Position numbers and translations under genes: made by a program | Notes under the pieces: model-generated | Databases searched by the model: none | The model's input: the letters and a program-made list of their open reading frames with translations, nothing else | Told to the model about the DNA's origin: nothing | NCBI GenBank assembly: GCA_027482725.1 | Contig: JAIXVT010000334.1 | Location: forward strand, 1-5,181 | Length of the DNA: 5,181 bases | Reading direction: 5' to 3' | From: Pseudomonadota bacterium | Lineage (GTDB): Bacteria; Bdellovibrionota; UBA1018; CAIMNF01 | Shown: positions 1 to 4,856 of the stretch, piece by piece | How the letters are laid out: every line of letters begins with the position of its first letter | Numbering within the stretch: the first letter of the stretch is position 1

Positions 1-279
1 CAGCGGCAACTCTTGAACGTTTTCAAGAACAAGCGTGCCCTGGCGAGCTTGCTCGACTTTAGCCTGAAACTCTGCATCGATAAGCTCACCACTCATCGCG
101 CAATTCATAGTTACAAAAGGCTCACTTTTGCGCGAAGAACGATTGTGAATGAAACGAGCAACAAGCTCATGGCCTGTTCCTGTTTCCCCAGAAATCAAAA
201 CGGCTTGTTCATTGTTAGCAGCTGTATCGAGTTGATCTGCGACAAATATTGACGATAGCGACTGATTATTTTCCAGCAT
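1..279 (-). CDS. Degenerate sigma-54-activator-like AAA+ protein, N-terminal part (runs off left edge)
   Basis: Ninety-three codons read without a stop from ATG at 279 to the window edge. The start is set by a strong AAGGAG (complement of 285-290) five bases upstream. The protein enters the AAA+ fold at once, with no receiver or other sensor domain. Residues 27-46 follow the bacterial enhancer-binding-protein pattern (VLISGETGTG then ELVARFIH), and 59-61 are the usual NCA. Three parts needed for activity in this family are altered: the Walker A lysine is His37; the segment between NCA and the Walker B strand is only 19 residues, so the GAFTGA loop that contacts sigma-54 is absent; and the Walker B Asp-Glu is Glu-Asn (GTLVLENV, 81-88, then ELPL as in active members). 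Inferred role: a catalytically dead regulator, perhaps a DNA-binding or inhibitory relative of an activator. The C-terminal half, where an HTH would lie, is outside the window. The good ribosome site and open frame argue against a recent pseudogene. Confidence 0.8.
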   Translation of the reverse strand, partial: MLENNQSLSSIFVADQLDTAANNEQAVLISGETGTGHELVARFIHNRSSRKSEPFVTMNCAMSGELIDAEFQAKVEQARQGTLVLENVQELPL

Positions 280-381
280 GAGAACTCCTTCCCTGAGTTT
301 CTAATGTCTTTTTGAGACGTTTCTGTGGTAGTGGATCTTGACTCATCCTTATTCAAGACCAAGGCTTAACGCCCTCCATTA

Positions 382-414
382 AGGTTAGGAGATTTTTTGA
401 TGCGATGTCAAAAA
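382..414 (-). promoter_or_regulatory. Candidate promoter with overlapping inverted repeat upstream of the AAA+ gene
   Basis: The spacer 280-481 holds no convincing gene. On the minus strand a perfect -35 hexamer TTGACA (complement of 406-411) is followed after 18 bases by TAACCT (complement of 382-387), a weak -10. The -35 lies within a perfect inverted repeat, TTTTTGA (394-400), seven bases, then TCAAAAA (408-414), which could be an operator. It is placed to drive the AAA+ gene starting at 279. The -10 is poor, so this is tentative. Confidence 0.35.
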
Positions 415-481
415 CTTTTCTTAACACCCTGAAGTCCTGACAGGGCCGCCACCCAAAAATCACTTAAGTTTCAAGGGGTTA

Positions 482-721
482 CTAAAATTTTGGCGGTGCA
501 AAAAATTTAATGACTGCGCCGTACCAGGCCTCTGCATGTAAATCCCCCCGGAACACAAGCCACGCTAAAGTTGCAAAAATAGTCACAACCATCATGAAGG
601 ACGTTATCAGCCAGAGCTTTTGTCCACGTCGCCTTTGATTCAATGCGAGATCAAACATCAACCACGCCAAGGCGATTCCTACGAAAGGGAAAATACGAAT
701 GACGATGTAGAAGAGACTCAC
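482..721 (-). CDS. Small two-helix membrane protein downstream of metK
   Basis: Hypothetical protein of 79 residues if it starts at GTG 721. From that start, two hydrophobic segments are visible at about residues 4-24 (LFYIVIRIFPFVGIALAWLM region) and 36-56 (WLITSFMMVVTIFATLAWLV region). They are separated by a short polar, Arg-rich stretch (NQRRRGQK), which by the positive-inside rule should face the cytoplasm. The tail is short and ends in APPKF. The GTG start shares a GTGA with the metK stop, a typical translational-coupling overlap. An alternative ATG at 763 would add 14 polar residues (93 aa) and a 46-base overlap with the conserved end of metK. Neither start has a clear Shine-Dalgarno, so the choice is not settled. 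I do not recognise the family and assign no function. The coupling suggests only that it is made together with MetK. Confidence 0.7.
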   Translation of the reverse strand: MSLFYIVIRIFPFVGIALAWLMFDLALNQRRRGQKLWLITSFMMVVTIFATLAWLVFRGDLHAEAWYGAVIKFFAPPKF

Positions 722-1884
722 AGAATGGCTTTTAATGCCTCGACTTGGTTTGTTTTCTCCCATGCGAAATCTGGATCATTGCGCCCAAAATGGCCGTAGG
801 CCGCAGTTTTAGCATAGATGGGTCTCAACAAATCCAAGGATTGAATAATTCCGCCTGGGGTCAGCTTAAACTGACGTTTTACAGCGGCTTCGATCTTTTC
901 AAGCCCTACCTTTTCGGTGCCATAGGCGTTCACATGAACGCTGACGGGCTCAGCAACACCAATAGCGTAAGCCAGCTGCACCAAGCAACGATCAGCAAGT
1001 CCTGCCGCCACAATGTTTTTTGCGACGTACCGCGCCATATAGCAGGCTGAACGGTCTACTTTAGAAGGATCTTTTCCGGAAAAGGCTCCACCACCGTGAG
1101 CCCCGTGCCCACCGTAGGTGTCCACGATAATTTTTCGACCGGTGAGGCCACAGTCTCCCATGGGACCCCCGACCACAAAACGTCCGGTCGGATTAATGAA
1201 AAACTTTGTTTTGGAATCAATCAAATGCGTAGGAACCACCCGTGCAATCACCTCTTCCCGAACCGCCTCTACGATCTGGCCATGGGAGATGTCCTCGCGG
1301 TGCTGGGTACTTACTACAATCGTATCTACCCGCTTGGGTTTCCCGTCCACGTAATGCACGGAAACCTGTGTTTTACCGTCTGGACGGAGCCAATCTAATT
1401 TCCCTGACTTCCGAGCTACGGAAAGTTGCTTGGCGAGCTGGTGCGACAGAGAAATGGACAAGGGCATGAGCTCGGGAGTCTCGTTGATGGCATAACCAAA
1501 CATGATTCCCTGGTCTCCGGCCCCCTGCTCGGATTGATTGTGAAGGCCTTGTCCGGTGGTCACGCCTTGAGCAATGTCGGGTGACTGTTGCCCGATGGCG
1601 AGCAAAACAGAACAGGTATTGTAATCAAAACCTTTTGAGGAATCATCGTAGCCAATGGACTTAATGGCCTCACGAGCAATTTTAGTGTAGTCCACACGCG
1701 CCGTTGTCGTGACTTCTCCGGCCACAACAACGACTCCAGTTGTTGCGAGGGTTTCACAAGCAACCCGTGCTTGAGGATCCTGAGCCAAGATGGCGTCTAA
1801 TACTGAATCTGAAATTTGATCACAAAGTTTGTCGGGGTGCCCTTCGGTTACCGACTCTGATGTAAATAGCGTTTCGTATCCCAT
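718..1884 (-). CDS. metK: S-adenosylmethionine synthetase (methionine adenosyltransferase)
   Basis: Cytoplasmic enzyme that makes S-adenosylmethionine from ATP and L-methionine, releasing phosphate and diphosphate. The product is the main methyl donor of the cell. The frame encodes 388 residues, full length for the bacterial family (E. coli about 384). Visible hallmarks are GHPDK (15-19) with the ATP-site His16 and Asp18, the family signature GAGDQGIMFGYA (121-132), NPTGRFVVGGPMGDCGLTGRK (about 231-251), and the phosphate-loop signature GGGAFSGKD (264-272). ATG 1884 is preceded by GGAGG four bases upstream, and there is no better start. It lies downstream of the 41-aa basic protein in the same direction, with a 103-base leader that contains hairpins. 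Its stop overlaps the likely start of the small membrane protein by four bases. All key residues appear intact. Confidence 0.98.
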   Translation of the reverse strand: MGYETLFTSESVTEGHPDKLCDQISDSVLDAILAQDPQARVACETLATTGVVVVAGEVTTTARVDYTKIAREAIKSIGYDDSSKGFDYNTCSVLLAIGQQSPDIAQGVTTGQGLHNQSEQGAGDQGIMFGYAINETPELMPLSISLSHQLAKQLSVARKSGKLDWLRPDGKTQVSVHYVDGKPKRVDTIVVSTQHREDISHGQIVEAVREEVIARVVPTHLIDSKTKFFINPTGRFVVGGPMGDCGLTGRKIIVDTYGGHGAHGGGAFSGKDPSKVDRSACYMARYVAKNIVAAGLADRCLVQLAYAIGVAEPVSVHVNAYGTEKVGLEKIEAAVKRQFKLTPGGIIQSLDLLRPIYAKTAAYGHFGRNDPDFAWEKTNQVEALKAIL

Positions 1885-1910
1885 ATCCCCTCCGGTAAAA
1901 CCTTGCTCAC

Positions 1911-1940
1911 GGCCTTGATCGCGATGATCAAGAAAAGGCC
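1911..1940 (-). promoter_or_regulatory. Hairpin in the metK leader
   Basis: A perfect 7-bp inverted repeat, CTTGATC (1914-1920) and GATCAAG (1926-1932), encloses a five-base loop. The flanking GGC (1911-1913) and GCC (1938-1940) can extend the stem across a bulge. In a transcript reading towards metK it lies about 27 bases before the start codon, just ahead of the ribosome site. It could be an attenuator, an mRNA-stability element or a protein-binding site. It has no fit that I can see to a known SAM riboswitch class. No U-tract follows, so it is not an intrinsic terminator by itself. Confidence 0.35.
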
Positions 1941-1954
1941 CCCGTACCGGCGGG
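1931..1954 (-). terminator. Possible intrinsic terminator after the 41-aa basic protein gene
   Basis: Read on the minus strand, a short GC stem CCCG-CCGGTA-CGGG (complement of 1941-1954) is followed by GGCC and then TTTTCTT. It lies about 33 bases past the stop of the basic protein gene. The stem has only four perfect pairs and the T-tract is short and interrupted, so it would be partial at best. If it works, metK would be fed by read-through or by its own promoter. Confidence 0.3.
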
Positions 1955-1987
1955 CTAATTTAAAGTACTGAAGTTCTACTTAAAAAC

Positions 1988-2113
1988 TTAGGCTTTGTGA
2001 ATAGGAAACTTAGGAGTGGTCCCTTTGTTTTGCTCCTGACGCTTTCGCGCCTTTCCTTTACGAGCCTTACGAATTTTACGAGCCATACGGGTTTTCCCGG
2101 TACGAGATGCCAT
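1988..2113 (-). CDS. Very basic 41-residue conserved-looking small protein
   Basis: A 42-codon frame from ATG 2113 to TAA at 1988, easily missed because of its size. A clear AAGGAG lies eight bases before the ATG. The protein starts MASRTGKTRMARKIRKARK and ends in GTTPKFPIHKA. About 17 of 41 residues are Lys or Arg, and almost no acidic residues are present (one Glu). The basic helix-like first two thirds followed by a GTTP-FPIH tail resembles small ribosome- or RNA-associated proteins in general shape. Arginine is coded almost only by CGT and lysine by AAA/AAG, the usage expected of a highly expressed gene. I infer a nucleic-acid- or ribosome-binding role but cannot name a family. It is upstream of metK on the same strand. 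Larger frames covering the same DNA in other phases lack such signals and are treated as shadows. Confidence 0.78.
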   Translation of the reverse strand: MASRTGKTRMARKIRKARKGKARKRQEQNKGTTPKFPIHKA

Positions 2114-2232
2114 GACAAAATCTCCTTAAAAATAGATGAATTTCTTGTTTTGCCAATTTTTACGCCGAAAGTCAAAACGTTTGATCAATTCGCCCACCTT
2201 GTTCAATAAAATCCATTAACAATTCGGTTTTT

Positions 2233-2247
2233 TGGAACACTTCTTGC
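2233..2247 (+). promoter_or_regulatory. Candidate sigma-54 promoter of the secretin-ATPase operon
   Basis: TGGAACACTTCTTGC contains GG (2234-2235) and GC (2246-2247) exactly ten bases apart. It matches the sigma-54 -24/-12 consensus TGGCAC-N5-TTGC at TGG, at A and C within the -24 element, and at all of TTGC. A start of transcription about 12 bases after the final GC would fall near 2259, immediately before ATG 2261, so the mRNA would have almost no leader. That tight geometry is odd and lowers confidence. No sigma-70 promoter with good hexamers and spacing was seen nearby. Confidence 0.45.
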
Positions 2248-2260
2248 GGCAATTGTGACC

Positions 2261-3730
2261 ATGAAATGGAATCTAAAACGAACTTTTAAAAATTCCGCAT
2301 CTCGATCCATTGATGTCTTTTTTCTCCTAACTTTGGGGATATCGCCTATTTGTCGAGCGACGGAGCAGAAACACCTCCCTCCGTTGCACCTTGAGGTCGG
2401 AGAGCAGCGACGCGTAGATCTTCCTCAAGGGGCCCGATACTCTGTTACCGAGTCCATTCTCCGGACGAATCGCCCAGGCTCCGGCACCTACCTTTTGGTG
2501 CGCGCTTTAAAGCCTGGGCGCGCCAGCATTCTCTTTGATCTCCCTAGCCGCGAAACATGGATTCGTGACGTGGTGATTGAAAAAAAAATAGCCTCGCTCA
2601 TTCCAGGCGACATCACCGAAGCGCTCTCTAGCTTGCAATCCACGGAGACCCTCATCCTTGGGGATCGGGTCGTCTTGAGGCCCGATCCCCACACCGCAAC
2701 TTCGCCCCAAGAAGCGGAACGAATCACCCAAATTCAAGACAAATATCCGCAAATCGTATCTGTCCAATGGAACGATCCTCCAGAAAAAGAGAAAGCATGG
2801 TCTGAAAAACTCAAAGCCGTCATGAAACGCTATCCTGAACTGGAATGGGTGAACGGGTCTCCTCCGGCGGTGTGGGGACAAGTCCAGGGCCAGCAAAGAG
2901 CCGAAGAAATTAAAATGGCTCTCCGAAAAGTTCATCCGCGAGCCGGATTACAAATTTATGGTTTTGATACGCATTCCCACATCCTTCACCTCAAGGTCTA
3001 TCTGCTTGAAATGAAACAAACCGACCTCATCACCTTGGGGATTCGTCCTCCTGCATCCGTATCAGGATTGATTACGGTAACTCCTTTCTCGGTGATTCAA
3101 AAAGAACCCATGGAAACAACTCTGAACGCTTTAGGTTCCCAAGGATCATTAAAAATCCTATCCAAACCTGAGCTGGTCGTCAGAGTCCCAGGAAAAGCAG
3201 AACTTTTTGCGGGGGGAGAACTCCCGATTCGACAAAGTTCCCGGTTTATCAATAACGTGGCATGGAAAACGATCGGGCTTACCCTGAGGATCAATGTCGA
3301 TAAGATCTTTTATCCTAGGGTCAGACTGAGCGTGGAAACCGAGATGAGTTCCTTGGATGCCTCACTTGCAAACGATGAACTCCCCGGAGTGCGCTCGAAT
3401 CACATGAAAACAGAAATTGATGCCCAGCTCGGAAAACCAACACTCCTCTCCGGACTCATCCAAAATGACCAACAAAAAAGTAAATCGGGATTGCCGTGGA
3501 TCAGTAAAATTCCGATTATTGGCGGACTATTTGGGGTCCACCAACAAAGTGAACAAGCTTCGGAACTTGTCGCTATTCTGATTCCAGGAAAACTCCCCGA
3601 CTTTGTTTCTTATAAAAATATTTTCCCAGATCTACCCGACGGCTACTTACCCGCTTCACCCCTAAGAATCACCCAAGAACAGCGTCAGAAACTAGAAAGC
3701 GACGAGGACTACCCATGGAACGTGCTCTAA
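2261..3730 (+). CDS. cpaC: CpaC/RcpA-like outer-membrane secretin of a Tad/Flp-type system
   Basis: Outer-membrane pore-forming secretin, 489 residues from ATG 2261. A GTG two codons earlier (2255) is an alternative, and neither has a clear ribosome site. Using numbering from the GTG, residues 1-35 look like a signal peptide with an unusually long basic n-region, a hydrophobic core (VFFLLTLGIS) and a likely cut after CRA. Residues 44-110 match the T2SS/T3SS pilus N-terminal domain of CpaC proteins (LHLEVGEQRRVDL, then the GRASILFDL strand). Residues 111-235 are a BON-like or periplasmic linker region. From about 243 the secretin core begins (HLKVYLLEMKQTDLITLGI), continues with VPGKAELFAGGELP (311-324), and ends with the secretin signature SGLPWISKIPIIGGLFG (411-427) and ASELVAILIP (435-444). 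The Cys in SPICRA is not in a lipobox, so lipidation of this protein is unlikely. The gene is followed by, and overlaps by 16 bases, the ATPase gene, which supports a joint secretion or pilus role. Symbol by family resemblance. Confidence 0.92.
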   Translation: MKWNLKRTFKNSASRSIDVFFLLTLGISPICRATEQKHLPPLHLEVGEQRRVDLPQGARYSVTESILRTNRPGSGTYLLVRALKPGRASILFDLPSRETWIRDVVIEKKIASLIPGDITEALSSLQSTETLILGDRVVLRPDPHTATSPQEAERITQIQDKYPQIVSVQWNDPPEKEKAWSEKLKAVMKRYPELEWVNGSPPAVWGQVQGQQRAEEIKMALRKVHPRAGLQIYGFDTHSHILHLKVYLLEMKQTDLITLGIRPPASVSGLITVTPFSVIQKEPMETTLNALGSQGSLKILSKPELVVRVPGKAELFAGGELPIRQSSRFINNVAWKTIGLTLRINVDKIFYPRVRLSVETEMSSLDASLANDELPGVRSNHMKTEIDAQLGKPTLLSGLIQNDQQKSKSGLPWISKIPIIGGLFGVHQQSEQASELVAILIPGKLPDFVSYKNIFPDLPDGYLPASPLRITQEQRQKLESDEDYPWNVL

Positions 3731-4695
3731 ACTTTTTTCAGACCTGTCCAAGCACCGACATTGTGATGAATCGCTGGAATGAACTTTTCATTGATCACGA
3801 GGGAGCATTACGACCCCACGAGGACCTTTTATTTGAATCGGAATTGGATTATCGGAATTTTTTTTTAGATCAACTCAGTCGAGCGGGAAAAACCTGGGAT
3901 GCTAAAAACCCCTACGTTGATGGTGTGCTCTGGGGAACACATCGAATCCATGCCATTTTTCCGCCGATTAGTGGTGATCATTTGGTGGTGTCCTTGCGAC
4001 GACTTCCCGTTCACACTCCCCAAAAAAAACCTGATGTATCGGCAACTGAAGAACGATGGAAAGATTCCCAAATTTTATGGAAAACGGTGCTGGATTTAGT
4101 GCATCAAAGAAAAAATGTACTGATTGCCGGTGCAACGGGTTCGGGAAAAACCACCCTTCTGAACGATCTTTTGGGGAGATGTGACCTCCAAGACCGGATC
4201 ATCGCTCTTGAAGACACTCGAGAACTGGCACTACCCCATCCCCATGTGGTTTATTTGAGCAGTCGTCCGGCAAATGCGGACGGAATGGGACGGGTTACCT
4301 TGAAAGATCTTGTAAGGCAAACCTTACGCATGCGACCTGATCGTATTATTTTAGGTGAAATTCGGGGGGATGAGGTGATTGATCTTCTGCAGCTCCTCAA
4401 TACCGGCCACCAAGGAACATGGTGTACCCTGCATGCGAATTCACCCCGAGATGCGTTGAGGCGACTTGAGCTTCTTGCTTTAATTGGCGCCAAAGGACAA
4501 ATTCCGGGAACATTCATTAAGGAACTTATCGTGTCGAGTGTAGATGCCGTGGTTTACATGGAACGAAGCCTCGATGCTAAAGCTCCCGAGAAAAAACAAC
4601 GACGGATTCATTCTGTCGGTATGATTGAGGGCAAAGAGGGAGATGTCATTCGTTTACGACTGCTTCCGGAAAAAGGCCTACGATCTATTTCTTGA
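3715..4695 (+). CDS. cpaF: CpaF/TadA-like secretion ATPase (VirB11/GspE superfamily), short form
   Basis: Cytoplasmic hexameric ATPase expected to power pilus assembly or secretion. All four family motifs are present: Walker A GATGSGKT (139-146), Asp box IIALEDTREL (162-171), Walker B RPDRIILGEIRGDE (207-220, Glu215) and His box TGHQGTWCTLHANS (230-243). The N-terminal part (about 14-98: TDIVMN, PYVDGVLWGTHRIHAIFPP) matches the CpaF N-domain, and the end (RRIHSVGMIEGKEGDVIRL) matches the usual CpaF C-terminus. At 326 residues it is shorter than typical CpaF (roughly 420-480). The missing part is the extreme N-terminal extension, so it is compact rather than truncated. ATG 3715 has GAGGA six bases upstream, inside the secretin's last codons, and the 16-base overlap implies translational coupling. 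Its last 88 bases are overlapped antisense by a small gene. A VirB11-type conjugation ATPase is less likely because of the secretin partner. Confidence 0.93.
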   Translation: MERALNFFQTCPSTDIVMNRWNELFIDHEGALRPHEDLLFESELDYRNFFLDQLSRAGKTWDAKNPYVDGVLWGTHRIHAIFPPISGDHLVVSLRRLPVHTPQKKPDVSATEERWKDSQILWKTVLDLVHQRKNVLIAGATGSGKTTLLNDLLGRCDLQDRIIALEDTRELALPHPHVVYLSSRPANADGMGRVTLKDLVRQTLRMRPDRIILGEIRGDEVIDLLQLLNTGHQGTWCTLHANSPRDALRRLELLALIGAKGQIPGTFIKELIVSSVDAVVYMERSLDAKAPEKKQRRIHSVGMIEGKEGDVIRLRLLPEKGLRSIS

Positions 4696-4856
4696 GTCAT
4701 CTTTGTAATGACAGCCTTTACAGGCTGAGGAAAAAAATAGATCTGCGCCCCAAATACGAACAAAAAACCATGAAATATAAAAAGATAAAATAAGACCTCT
4801 GATTGCCACGACGGCCGCCTAGTGGGCAAGGATGCGGGGTTCAGATTAAACTTCAT
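4608..4856 (-). CDS. Small single-helix membrane protein coupled to the TadC-like gene
   Basis: A frame of 82 codons whose ATG (4856) shares ATGA with the stop of the upstream platform-protein gene. GGAG lies nine bases before the ATG. After a polar N-terminus (MKFNLNPASLPTRRPSWQSE) there is one strong hydrophobic segment at about 21-42 (VLFYLFIFHGFLFVFGAQIYFF), then a basic, Ser/Pro-rich tail. It fills the only gap between the two flanking genes, and its last 88 bases run antisense through the end of the ATPase gene. A stretch with Q-S-E just before the helix is loosely like TadE-type or pilin-like pseudopilin starts, but this is too weak to name it. The stop/start overlap and the helix support a real gene, while the antisense overlap lowers confidence. 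Confidence 0.5.
   Translation of the reverse strand: MKFNLNPASLPTRRPSWQSEVLFYLFIFHGFLFVFGAQIYFFPQPVKAVITKMTQEIDRRPFSGSSRKRMTSPSLPSIIPTE
4696..4727 (+). other. Two tandem short hairpins just after the ATPase gene
   Basis: Immediately past the TGA at 4693-4695 there are two perfect inverted repeats. The first is GTCAT (4696-4700) with ATGAC (4708-4712). The second is CAGCCT (4712-4717) with AGGCTG (4722-4727) around the tetraloop TTAC. Neither is followed by a T-tract in the plus direction (an A-rich stretch follows instead), so they are not canonical terminators. They may slow RNA polymerase or protect the mRNA end where convergent transcripts meet. They also lie inside the small minus-strand gene. 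Confidence 0.3.

Noticed and set aside
400..432. Ten-codon plus-strand frame with AGGAG upstream and a CCCTG/CAGGG hairpin after, like a leader peptide.
   Set aside because: Every gene on this side of the window is on the minus strand, so there is nothing downstream for it to regulate.
745..1469. Several plus-strand frames of 75-101 codons across this stretch.
   Set aside because: They are antisense to the strongly conserved metK and show no ribosome sites or recognisable composition.
1560..1763. A second minus-strand frame of 67 codons inside metK.
   Set aside because: It is a phase-shifted reading of the metK gene with no start signal or domain.
1885..1987. SAM riboswitch in the metK leader.
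   Set aside because: I could not match the kink-turn/four-way-junction layout of SAM-I or other classes by eye; only simple hairpins are seen.
1960..2209. Overlapping frames of about 70 codons on both strands near the 41-aa gene.
   Set aside because: The 41-aa frame explains the region with a canonical ribosome site and biased codons; the longer frames have neither.
2351..2365. Lipoprotein cleavage site around the Cys in SPICRA of the secretin.
   Set aside because: The residue before Cys is Ile, which does not fit a lipobox; an ordinary signal peptidase cut is more likely.
2507..2935. A 142-codon minus-strand frame inside the secretin gene.
   Set aside because: It is antisense to a well-supported secretin, has a Phe/Arg-rich random-looking composition and no family resemblance.
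4712..4740. Intrinsic terminator CAGCCT-TTAC-AGGCTG after the ATPase gene.
   Set aside because: The plus strand has an A-tract rather than a T-tract after the stem, and on the minus strand the T-tract precedes it, so neither direction is canonical.
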